From Sva-25 sp039714995 (GTDB taxonomy: Bacteria > Pseudomonadota > Gammaproteobacteria > Chromatiales > Chromatiaceae), in the NCBI GenBank assembly GCA_039714995.1, contig JBDLII010000142.1, positions 1 through 5,378 of the forward strand: a stretch of DNA of 5,378 nucleotides, given 5' to 3'. The translations under genes and the position numbers were made by a program. Below, one piece after another: positions 1-5,378 of this stretch. The notes under the pieces are model-generated. The model made no database searches, was not told the origin of the DNA, and was given only the letters and a program-made list of their open reading frames with translations. Position 1 is the stretch's first letter, and each line of letters begins with the position of its first letter.

Positions 1-1025
1 TCGGCAATGGCCGTGGCCCAGTCGCTGAACTCCGGCGTCTGGAACAGCTGTTCGCCGATGGCGTTGTGCATATCCGAGACCAGCATCACGCCCATCTCCC
101 TCTGTGGAAAACAGCCGGCATAGTGGAGGATATTGCCGATGGTGCGCATCGCGTCGGGAGTGTGACTGGCGCGGATGGCGCGCCCGACCAGCGCCGCGGC
201 TACAGCATACTGCAGATCGATCTCATCCGGGACGGACGACGTTTCACCGGCAATGATCGCATCGAGGTCCGGCATCTGCTCCAGGCTGTTGACGAAGGCG
301 TGCAGTTCGACGCCCGCGGCAGGGCCGACGCAGGCCTGCAGGGTCGCCTGCAGCAGTTCGGGATGATCACTGAATTTCTGCAGGCCGCGGTGGGCGAACT
401 CCCAGGAGCGCGGCGACGGGAACGCCACCGGGTTGAGCGCGGGGTCGAAATCGAACAGCAACTCGGGGCGGAAGCGCAAAAAGCCGATAATGCGCTCATC
501 GATGCCGTTGGCGTAGGCCCAGGCGACCCAGTCGTCCAGGTTGGTCTCCACCTCGAAGTGTGAGAAGCGATTGGCAAGCGGAGCCGGCATCGTATAGGTC
601 ACTCCACGGTCACCCTGGCGGTTGCCCGCGGCAAAGATGACCCATCCCGGCGGAACCTGGTATTCGCCGAGGCGGCGATCAAGAATCAGCTGGTAGGCAG
701 CTGCCGAGACGCTGGGCGGGGCGGAGGTGATTTCGTCGAGGAACAGGATGCCCTGCTTGCCATGGCGCCGGGCATCGGGAAGTATTGCCGGTGTTGCCCA
801 CTCGACAAGCTCGCCGCTGCGAAACGGGATGCCGCGCAGGTCGGAGGGCTCCATCTGCGACAGGCGGATGTCGATCACCGCCACGCCATGCCTGGCGCCG
901 GTCTGCGCCACCATCTGGGATTTGCCGACGCCGGGCGGCCCCCACAGCATCACAGGCGTGTGATGGCCATCGCCGGTGCTGTGAAACTCGCGGGAGAAGA
1001 CTTTCAGAAGTTGTGTTGGACGCAT
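1..1025 (-). CDS. MoxR-type AAA ATPase (AAA_5-like), 3' end outside window
   Basis: The minus-strand frame from the ATG at 1025 is open to the left edge, giving 341 residues without a stop, so the C-terminus is missing. Seen in the translation: Walker A GPPGVGKS at residues 29-36, Walker B ILFLDEI at 93-99, a sensor-1-like Asn in AAGNR (N135), a likely arginine finger in LANRF (R153) and a sensor-2-like Arg in SPRSWEF (R206), followed by a helical C-terminal part. This order is typical of MoxR/AAA_5 ATPases (COG0714), which act as ATP-driven chaperones or remodelers and are often encoded beside a VWA-domain or metallopeptidase-like partner; any such partner would lie left of the window. Start choice: an in-frame TGA lies two codons upstream of ATG 1025, and GGTGA sits about 6 nt before it as ribosome binding site. 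An ATG at 1038 is in another frame. Family is clear; the client is unknown. Confidence 0.9.
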   Translation of the reverse strand, partial: MRPTQLLKVFSREFHSTGDGHHTPVMLWGPPGVGKSQMVAQTGARHGVAVIDIRLSQMEPSDLRGIPFRSGELVEWATPAILPDARRHGKQGILFLDEITSAPPSVSAAAYQLILDRRLGEYQVPPGWVIFAAGNRQGDRGVTYTMPAPLANRFSHFEVETNLDDWVAWAYANGIDERIIGFLRFRPELLFDFDPALNPVAFPSPRSWEFAHRGLQKFSDHPELLQATLQACVGPAAGVELHAFVNSLEQMPDLDAIIAGETSSVPDEIDLQYAVAAALVGRAIRASHTPDAMRTIGNILHYAGCFPQREMGVMLVSDMHNAIGEQLFQTPEFSDWATAIA

Positions 1026-1044
1026 GGATCGTCACCATAAAAAA

Positions 1045-1072
1045 TTAGCAGTCAGCAGTTTGCAGTTAGCAG
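1045..1072. repeat. Four tandem 7-bp repeats (TTAGCAG type)
   Basis: Four consecutive heptamers fill 1045-1072. Units 1 and 4 are TTAGCAG, unit 2 has C at its second base and unit 3 has T at its third base. On the minus strand they read as CTGCTAA-type units ending about 20 nt before the ATPase start codon, so they lie in its leader or promoter region. Heptameric short tandem repeats occur between genes in many bacteria, usually without known function. Confidence 0.8.
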
Positions 1073-1083
1073 CGAAAATCAGT

Positions 1084-1150
1084 GTCATTGCGAGCGTAGC
1101 GAAGCAATCTCGGTAAGATTGCCGCGTCGGCTGGGCCTCGTCACAATGAC
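1084..1150. repeat. 67-bp hairpin repeat element with GTCATTG/CAATGAC ends
   Basis: The segment begins GTCATTG (1084-1090) and ends with its exact reverse complement CAATGAC (1144-1150). Inside is a second perfect inverted repeat, GCAATCT (1104-1110) and AGATTGC (1116-1122), around a 5-nt loop. The sequence between the inner and outer stems is only partly complementary, so the fold is an interrupted hairpin. From memory, elements with GTCATTG ends and an internal GCAATCT/AGATTGC hairpin are common dispersed intergenic repeats (MITE- or REP-like) in proteobacteria. No ORF and no clear target-site duplication are visible. Whether this is a mobile remnant or a transcript-processing element cannot be told from one copy. 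Confidence 0.75.
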
Positions 1151-1210
1151 GAATAAATTCGACCAGACTCGCGCCAACGCCAACAGACCAAACCAAGGCT
1201 AATAGTGATC

Positions 1211-1229
1211 AGGGTGATAGATCAACCCT
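1211..1229 (-). terminator. Weak hairpin downstream of the SLAC1-like gene
   Basis: AGGGTGATAGATCAACCCT can fold as an AGGG/CCCT plus TGA/TCA stem with one bulged base and a 4-nt loop. It begins 7 nt past the stop codon of the minus-strand transporter gene, a usual terminator position. There is no T-run after it on the minus strand, so it would not be a canonical intrinsic terminator. Confidence 0.25.
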
Positions 1230-1236
1230 CTTTGCA

Positions 1237-2199
1237 TCAGGATTTAGCAGGCAGGCAGATCTGCTGATGGCGGGCAGCGCGCCAGGTCTTGTAGAGCAGG
1301 AATACGATCAGGGCGCTGACCAGCACCAGCAGCAGGTAGCTGATGAGCTTGAAGTAGGGTTTGTCCGTCTCCTCGTACATCAGCAGCGTAGCAACCGTGA
1401 CCGCGGCAAGCGGGAAGGAGTAGACCCACCAGGAGAGCGAGAAGGGGATCCTGATGAACCGCGGCGTCTGCACCAGCAGCAGCAGCGTCATGAACAGCGC
1501 GTTGTAGTAGAGCACGCGGGCGAAGTTATCCAGGTCCGGCACCAGGTTCAGATAGGAGATAAAACCCACGGCAGGTGGTGCGATCATGATGAACAGCGTC
1601 GGCAGCAGATTCTCCGCCATCGGGCGATGGAAGACCATGCGGTACATGATGATGGTGAAGAGTACGATCCAGAAGAGCAGGCCGACGCTGAAGAAAAACC
1701 AGTTCAGCTCCATGGATGCATTCTCGACGCCGGCAAGCGGCACCAGGATGTTGCCGACCACCGGGATGAACCAGGCAGGACTGATATGGTGAATCTCGAA
1801 ATGGTCGTGATGGATCCAGCGCGTCAGGATAAGCAGAGTCAGCAACAGCTGGCCCGTGGCGCCAATCTGCCAGCTGACGAGTGCCACCGTCGGGGTCCAG
1901 GTGGCCAGGAAGCTACCTATCAATATCAGGCTGATGGTGATGGTCGGGAAAAAACTCAGCATGGCGGGGTGGTCGAGTTCTGCGCGCACTGCATCGGGGT
2001 GGCGCAACAACTTTAATGCGTAGGTGCCGAGCAGCACCAGGAACAGGGCAATAGTAACGGCAGCTGAGAGTTCGACAGGCGCATAGGCAATCAGTCCAAG
2101 CTCTTCGACTTTCATCATCACCAGCGTGAAGCCGGAGAGCCCCATGATCATGGAGAAAAAAGAGACCGGAAAGTTGGGAAGGCGCGGCTCGTTGCTCAT
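1237..2199 (-). CDS. SLAC1/TehA (TDT) family anion channel or transporter
   Basis: The 320-residue product is almost entirely hydrophobic and shows about ten membrane helices (roughly residues 12-30, 43-62, 80-100, 104-126, 142-160, 166-186, 197-219, 227-245, 253-275, 283-304), the fold and length of TehA/SLAC1 proteins. Family-like segments are LPNFPVSFFSMIMGLSG (7-23), LRHP and ELDHPAMLSFFP (65-68, 74-85), PAWFIPVVGN (141-150), APPAVGF (207-213) and PFSLSWWVYSF (252-262). F262 appears to match the pore-gating phenylalanine of Haemophilus TehA, judged by eye. The family includes tellurite-resistance TehA, the plant anion channel SLAC1 and malate carriers, so the substrate is likely a small anion but is not determined; older annotations often say C4-dicarboxylate transporter. 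The start ATG 2199 has a weak AGAGAG site 4 nt upstream. It is divergent from the transhydrogenase operon and lies 211 bp from the ATPase gene on the same strand. Confidence 0.88.
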   Translation of the reverse strand: MSNEPRLPNFPVSFFSMIMGLSGFTLVMMKVEELGLIAYAPVELSAAVTIALFLVLLGTYALKLLRHPDAVRAELDHPAMLSFFPTITISLILIGSFLATWTPTVALVSWQIGATGQLLLTLLILTRWIHHDHFEIHHISPAWFIPVVGNILVPLAGVENASMELNWFFFSVGLLFWIVLFTIIMYRMVFHRPMAENLLPTLFIMIAPPAVGFISYLNLVPDLDNFARVLYYNALFMTLLLLVQTPRFIRIPFSLSWWVYSFPLAAVTVATLLMYEETDKPYFKLISYLLLVLVSALIVFLLYKTWRAARHQQICLPAKS

Positions 2200-2268
2200 G
2201 CTGCTCTCTGAATCCGTTGTAGGCTGCTGTTAATCGCAGTGAAAAATAGTATCACAGATAAATACCTG

Positions 2269-2297
2269 TTGAGTCGCACCGTCACAAGCGTAATAAT
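2269..2297 (+). promoter_or_regulatory. Candidate sigma70 promoter for the pnt operon
   Basis: TTGAGT at 2269-2274 (4 of 6 to TTGACA) and AATAAT at 2292-2297 (5 of 6 to TATAAT, but lacking the first T) are separated by 17 bp. They lie in the AT-rich divergent region, which would place transcription start near 2304 and leave a leader of roughly 25 nt before the pntAA ATG. No operator with clear dyad symmetry is seen over it. This is pattern matching only. Confidence 0.4.
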
Positions 2298-2329
2298 AGA
2301 AACATTTTTTACGAAGTGATAATGCGTTG

Positions 2330-3427
2330 ATGAGAATCGGGGTTGTCAAAGAGAGTATTGCGGGCGAGAAGCGCGTTGCCATGACGCCGGAGGTGGCGAC
2401 AAAGCTGGCCGGCAAGGGGTTCTCGCTGTTGCTTGAGCAGGGAGCCGGAGAGGCCGCACACTATCACGATGACGACTACCGTGCTGCCGGTGTGGAGCTG
2501 GTCGATCGCGCCACTGCGCTGGATGCCGATATCGTGATGATGGTGCGCAAAGCGAGTCTGGCTGATGTCGCCGCAATGCACGAGGGCGCCATCTATATCG
2601 GCCATCTCGAACTCTGCGAAGTGGAGGAGGTGATCCCGGCGATGCTGGCAAAGGGGGTCCGTCCCATCGCGATGGAGAAGATTCCCCGCATTTCGCGCGC
2701 CCAGTCGATGGATGCACTCTCGTCACAGAGCAACATCGCCGGCTACCGCGCGGTGATCGAGGCGGCGACGCACTACAAGCGTTTTCTGCCGATGATGATG
2801 ACGTCAGCCGGCTCCTCCAAGCCGGCGCGTATCGTGGTTCTCGGCGTCGGTGTTGCAGGGCTGCAGGCGATTGCAACGGCAAGACGTCTTGGCGGCGATG
2901 TCTATGCCTACGATATCCGCCCGGAAACCAGTGAGCAGATCGAGTCATTGGGCGCCAAGGCGATCGTGCTCGATATCGGCGAGAGCGGCTCCGGCGAGGG
3001 CGGCTACGCCAAAGAGCTTTCCGATGAAGCCAAGGCCAGGCAGCAGCAGCTGCTGGCTGACGAGCTCGCCAGGGCGCATATCATCATCACCACGGCATTG
3101 ATACCCTGCCGACCGGCGCCGGTGCTGATCCAGGAGGATGTCGTCAAACGTATGCGCGAGGGCTCGGTCATCATCGACCTGGCCGCGGCAAACGGCGGCA
3201 ACTGCCCGCTGACCGAGAAACACAAGGTGATCGAGAAGCATGGCGTCATCCTGGTCGGACATACCAACTATCCTTCCAAGATGGCATCGGACGCCAGTGC
3301 ATTCTATGCCAACAACCTCTTCAATCTGCTAGGCATCATGGTCGACGAGGGTGAACAGGGCCCCGTCCTGAAAGATCTCGATGAAGATGAGATTACCAAA
3401 GCTGCGCTGATTACTTCACACGACTGA
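2330..3427 (+). CDS. pntAA: Proton-translocating NAD(P) transhydrogenase, alpha-1 subunit (dI)
   Basis: The 365-residue soluble protein is the NAD(H)-binding domain dI of transhydrogenase, which passes hydride from NADH to NADP+ on dIII at the cytoplasmic face. Seen: an alanine dehydrogenase/PNT N-terminal domain from MRIGVVKES with RVAMTPE (15-21); the conserved RQD loop with R120, Q125, D128 and S131, matching R127, Q132, D135 and S138 of the Rhodospirillum rubrum enzyme; SSQSNIAGYRAV (131-142); the Rossmann motif GVGVAG (172-177) with the ribose-binding acidic residue probably D195; and IIDLAAANGGNCP (281-293). The chain ends after dI, without the membrane helices fused to E. coli PntA, so this is the split-subunit form. 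Oddity: ALIPCRPAP (256-264) has Cys260 where homologs I recall have Gly. A TTG lies one codon upstream at 2327; ATG 2330 is preferred because homologs begin M-[RK]-IG. A GAAGTGAT at 2313-2320 is a modest ribosome binding site. First gene of the operon. Confidence 0.96.
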   Translation: MRIGVVKESIAGEKRVAMTPEVATKLAGKGFSLLLEQGAGEAAHYHDDDYRAAGVELVDRATALDADIVMMVRKASLADVAAMHEGAIYIGHLELCEVEEVIPAMLAKGVRPIAMEKIPRISRAQSMDALSSQSNIAGYRAVIEAATHYKRFLPMMMTSAGSSKPARIVVLGVGVAGLQAIATARRLGGDVYAYDIRPETSEQIESLGAKAIVLDIGESGSGEGGYAKELSDEAKARQQQLLADELARAHIIITTALIPCRPAPVLIQEDVVKRMREGSVIIDLAAANGGNCPLTEKHKVIEKHGVILVGHTNYPSKMASDASAFYANNLFNLLGIMVDEGEQGPVLKDLDEDEITKAALITSHD

Positions 3428-3449
3428 TACTGCCCCGGAGATCAAGGCC

Positions 3450-3737
3450 ATGTCTGAAACACTGGTTGCACTCTACATATTTGTTCTCTCCTGCTTCATC
3501 GGTTACTGGGTGATCTGGGGAGTCACGCCATCCCTGCATACACCGCTGGTTGCGCTGACCAATGCGATCTCCGGCATTGTCATCGTCGGCGCACTGCTGG
3601 TGACCGGACTCGAGGGAGTGGGGACGACGGCCGAGATTATCGGCTTTTTCGCCGTGCTGCTGGCGTCGATCAACGTCTTTGGCGGCTTCCTGGTGACCAA
3701 CAGGATGCTTGCCATGTTCAACAAGAAGAAGCGCTAG
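3450..3737 (+). CDS. pntAB: NAD(P) transhydrogenase alpha-2 subunit, three-helix membrane part
   Basis: The 95-residue protein carries three predicted membrane helices (about residues 5-24, 36-54 and 62-82) and a basic C-terminus (NKKKR). The segments GYWVIWGVTPSLHTPL (18-33), TNAISGIVIVGALL (37-50) and ASINVFGGFLVTNRMLAMF (72-90) match the C-terminal membrane part of E. coli PntA and stand-alone PntAB subunits. Together with PntB it forms the membrane domain dII, the proton path of the complex. It follows pntAA by 22 bp; GGAG at 3437-3440, 9 nt before the ATG, is the likely ribosome binding site. Length suits a three-helix PntAB. The TAG stop overlaps the ribosome binding site of pntB, so the two genes are likely translated in step. 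Confidence 0.95.
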   Translation: MSETLVALYIFVLSCFIGYWVIWGVTPSLHTPLVALTNAISGIVIVGALLVTGLEGVGTTAEIIGFFAVLLASINVFGGFLVTNRMLAMFNKKKR

Positions 3738-3740
3738 GGA
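3736..3740 (+). promoter_or_regulatory. Ribosome binding site deciding the pntB start
   Basis: AGGGA overlaps the last two bases of the pntAB TAG stop. Two adjacent in-frame ATGs follow at 3745 and 3748. The spacing is 4 nt to the first and 7 nt to the second, so 3748 is the better start. The choice changes the product by one Met. Confidence 0.6.
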
Positions 3741-3747
3741 CCTGATG

Positions 3748-5148
3748 ATGGAAATCTCCGTAAACGCCCAGGCCGTCGCCTACCTGGTCTCCGCCATTCT
3801 CTTTATCCTTGCCCTGAAGGGGCTGACGCACCCGGCTTCGGCACGGCGCGGCAACTTCCTTGCGATGACCGGCATGGCGATTGCCATTGTCGCCACCCTG
3901 ATGGGGGCGGAGGTTAAATCCTACGGTTTCATTCTCGTTGCCGTCGGCATCGGCGCCGTAATCGGCACCGTGGTTGCGGCGCGCATCCAGATGACGGCAT
4001 TGCCCCAGCTGGTCGCTGCTCTGCACAGCTTTGTCGGTATGGCTGCGGTGCTGGTGGCTATCGGCACCTTTCTGAACAAGCAGGCCGGGGGATTGCTCAA
4101 CGGTGTACTGATGGGCGAACTCTCGGTGGGCATCATCATCGGCGCCATCACCTTCTCCGGCTCGGTGATCGCCTTCGGCAAACTGCAGGGCATCATCTCG
4201 GGCACACCGGTCAAGTTCACAGGCCAGCATCTGCTGAATGCGCTGCTGGGCATTGCCGCCATCGGTTTCGGAATTCACTTCGCGCTCAGCGAAAGCATGC
4301 TGTCGCTGGCGCTGATGACACTGCTGGCCTTTATCCTGGGATTCACGTTGATCATACCGATCGGCGGCGCCGATATGCCGGTCATCATCTCGATGCTCAA
4401 CTCCTACTCCGGTTGGGCTGCCGCTGCAACGGGTTTCACGCTGCAGAACAACCTGCTGATCATCGTCGGCGCACTGGTGGGCTTTTCCGGCGCCATCCTG
4501 TCGCTGATCATGTGTCGCGCGATGAACCGCTCGATCTTCAATGTCGTCTTCGGCGGCTTCGGTACCACTGCCGCGGATGCGGGCAGCGCTGCCGGCGAGG
4601 CCGTGCAGAAGGGTGTCAAATCCGCCGCCATCGAAGATGCGATCTACTGGATGGAGGACGCCAACAAGGTGCTGATCATCCCCGGCTACGGGATGGCGGT
4701 GGCGCAGGCGCAGCATGCCCTGAAGGAGTTGATGGAGCAGCTCGAGGGGAATGGCGTCGAGGTCAAGTTTGCCATCCATCCCGTCGCCGGCCGTATGCCG
4801 GGGCACATGAACGTGCTGCTGGCGGAGGCGGACATCCCCTATGAGAATGTCGTCGAGATGGATGAGATCAATCCGGAGTTTGCCACCGCGGATGTCGCCC
4901 TGGTCGTCGGCGCCAATGATGTCGTCAATCCTGCCGCAAAGGATGACACATCCAGCCCCATCTACGGCATGCCGGTGCTGGATGCCGGCAAGGCGAATCA
5001 TGTCTTCGTCATCAAGCGCTCGATGCGGCCGGGCTATTCAGGCGTCGAAAACCGGCTCTACTACCAGGACAACTGCTCGCTGGTCTTCGGCGATGCGAAG
5101 GATGTCTGCGAGGGAATGGTCAACCGGCTCAAGGGGGCAGGGCATTAA
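3748..5148 (+). CDS. pntB: Proton-translocating NAD(P) transhydrogenase, beta subunit
   Basis: The 466-residue product (E. coli PntB is 462) has a membrane domain in residues 1 to about 260 and a cytoplasmic NADP(H)-binding domain dIII in about 290-466. In the membrane part the residues tied to proton translocation in E. coli (His91, Asp213, Asn222) are present as H93 in LHSFVG, D209 in GGADMP and N218 in MLNSYSGWAAA. The linker holds AMNRS and FGGFGT (258-273). In dIII are PGYGMAVAQAQ (312-322), HPVAGRMPGHMNVLLAEA (344-361), MDEIN (371-375), GANDVVNPAA (388-397) and KRSM with GYSGV (423-433), the usual NADP-binding and lid elements. With PntAA and PntAB it completes the complex that uses the proton gradient to make NADPH. 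It starts 10 bp after pntAB and is the last gene of the operon; 171 bp of repeats follow. The frame stays open upstream to an ATG at 3709 inside pntAB, but family alignment and the ribosome binding site favour 3748 (or 3745). Confidence 0.96.
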   Translation: MEISVNAQAVAYLVSAILFILALKGLTHPASARRGNFLAMTGMAIAIVATLMGAEVKSYGFILVAVGIGAVIGTVVAARIQMTALPQLVAALHSFVGMAAVLVAIGTFLNKQAGGLLNGVLMGELSVGIIIGAITFSGSVIAFGKLQGIISGTPVKFTGQHLLNALLGIAAIGFGIHFALSESMLSLALMTLLAFILGFTLIIPIGGADMPVIISMLNSYSGWAAAATGFTLQNNLLIIVGALVGFSGAILSLIMCRAMNRSIFNVVFGGFGTTAADAGSAAGEAVQKGVKSAAIEDAIYWMEDANKVLIIPGYGMAVAQAQHALKELMEQLEGNGVEVKFAIHPVAGRMPGHMNVLLAEADIPYENVVEMDEINPEFATADVALVVGANDVVNPAAKDDTSSPIYGMPVLDAGKANHVFVIKRSMRPGYSGVENRLYYQDNCSLVFGDAKDVCEGMVNRLKGAGH

Positions 5149-5199
5149 TAATCCTTGAGTGACCAACATCTTTACAAATGAGTCGAATTTCAATAATGA

Positions 5200-5261
5200 C
5201 TCTCGCCAGGACGCTAAGATCGCAAAGGTTTTTCTTGGCGAGCTTAGCGTCTTTGCGAGAG
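5200..5261. repeat. Long imperfect inverted repeat of CGCNARG units
   Basis: Arms of 28 bp (5200-5227 and 5234-5261) match at 24 positions around a 6-nt GTTTTT loop. Each arm is built from three CGCNARG units; in the left arm these are CGCCAGG 5204-5210, CGCTAAG 5212-5218 and CGCAAAG 5221-5227. AATGA occurs on both sides (5195-5199 and 5264-5268), perhaps a target duplication, though two bases separate it from the right arm. It begins 51 bp after pntB and could stop or protect the operon transcript, but no T-run follows the stem. From memory, arrays of CGCAAAG/CGCTAAG-like units are widespread intergenic repeats in environmental proteobacteria. Confidence 0.8.
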
Positions 5262-5275
5262 AAAATGATTTCTTT

Positions 5276-5299
5276 CATGCCTCGTCAGTCTGAGGCATG
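5276..5299. repeat. 8-bp perfect palindrome before the last gene
   Basis: CATGCCTC (5276-5283) and GAGGCATG (5292-5299) are exact reverse complements around an 8-nt loop, ending 20 bp before the ATG at 5320. No T-run follows, so it is not a typical terminator. It could be an operator or leader hairpin for the downstream gene, or part of the neighbouring repeat cluster. Confidence 0.55.
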
Positions 5300-5319
5300 G
5301 TCTCGCTAGTAGAGAATCT

Positions 5320-5378
5320 ATGAACACCCGAGTCGATATCTGTGTCGAAAAGCTCTGTCTCAAGGGCTGCCGGGTCGT
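5320..5378 (+). CDS. N-terminus of an unrecognised protein with clustered cysteines
   Basis: An ATG at 5320 opens a frame that runs to the right edge without a stop (19 full codons). It reads MNTRVDICVEKLCLKGCRV, with cysteines at residues 8, 13 and 17 in a C-x4-C-x3-C pattern. AGAGA at 5311-5315, 4 nt before the ATG, could serve as ribosome binding site. The spacing from pntB and the intervening hairpins suggest a separate transcription unit. I do not recognise the family with confidence. The cysteine cluster could bind metal, but 19 residues do not support a function, and the frame could still prove to be chance. Confidence 0.5.
   Translation, partial: MNTRVDICVEKLCLKGCRV

Noticed and set aside
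66..563. Plus-strand open frame of 165 codons opposite the ATPase
   Set aside because: The opposite strand carries the ATPase frame, with Walker motifs and continuous family similarity. This frame has no recognisable domain.
679..1038. Minus-strand ATG at 1038 opening a 119-codon frame
   Set aside because: It is out of frame with the ATPase and overlaps the exact region coding for Walker A and B. The product is Arg-rich and shows no motifs.
1045..1150. Possible CRISPR array
   Set aside because: The heptamers are contiguous without spacers, the hairpin element is a single copy, and no cas gene is present.
1267..2016. Plus-strand open frame of 249 codons opposite the SLAC1-like gene
   Set aside because: It is antisense to a clear ten-helix membrane protein. 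The Gln/Asp/His-rich product is what the complement of hydrophobic codons gives.
2238..2256. CRP-like half sites AGTGA and TCACA in the divergent region
   Set aside because: The half sites are 9 bp apart rather than the 6 bp required by CRP/FNR-type dimers, and the left half is imperfect.
3709..3747. Extended pntB start at ATG 3709 inside pntAB
   Set aside because: The extra 13 residues overlap the end of pntAB and do not resemble PntB N-termini. A ribosome binding site precedes 3745/3748 instead.
3718..5001. Very long open frame on the minus strand opposite pntB (427 codons)
   Set aside because: It is the antisense shadow of a strongly conserved gene. Its His/Asp/Gln/Arg-rich, low-complexity composition matches no family and follows from the codon bias of pntB.

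Overview
The window looks like chromosomal DNA of a proteobacterium, probably a gammaproteobacterium. The GC-rich coding sequence, the three-subunit transhydrogenase operon with close full-length similarity to the Rhodospirillum and E. coli proteins, and dispersed GTCATTG/CAATGAC-type hairpin repeats all fit. The exact genus cannot be read from the sequence, and there is no rRNA or tRNA to anchor it.

Layout from left to right. Positions 1-1025 (minus strand) hold most of a MoxR-type AAA ATPase gene that runs off the left edge. Positions 1026-1236 contain no gene but two repeat structures: four tandem heptamers just upstream of the ATPase start, and a 67-bp hairpin element bounded by GTCATTG/CAATGAC. 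Positions 1237-2199 (minus) encode a ten-helix SLAC1/TehA (TDT) family membrane protein. A 130-bp AT-rich divergent intergenic region follows, with a plausible sigma70 promoter facing right. Positions 2330-5148 (plus) are a compact three-gene operon for proton-translocating NAD(P) transhydrogenase: pntAA (soluble NAD(H) domain dI), pntAB (three-helix membrane subunit) and pntB (membrane domain plus NADP(H) domain dIII). Positions 5149-5319 are non-coding, with a long imperfect inverted repeat and a short perfect palindrome. A new gene with a cysteine-rich N-terminus starts at 5320 and is cut by the right edge.

How the genes work together: the three Pnt proteins form one membrane complex that couples hydride transfer from NADH to NADP+ to inward proton flow, supplying NADPH. 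The SLAC1/TehA-like protein is transcribed divergently and probably moves a small anion; nothing in the sequence directly ties it to Pnt. The ATPase is likely the start of a separate unit continuing to the left.

I see no convincing undescribed system. This is ordinary core-genome sequence. The items most worth a second look are the intergenic repeats, a Gly-to-Cys substitution in a highly conserved PntAA motif, and the two genes cut by the window edges.
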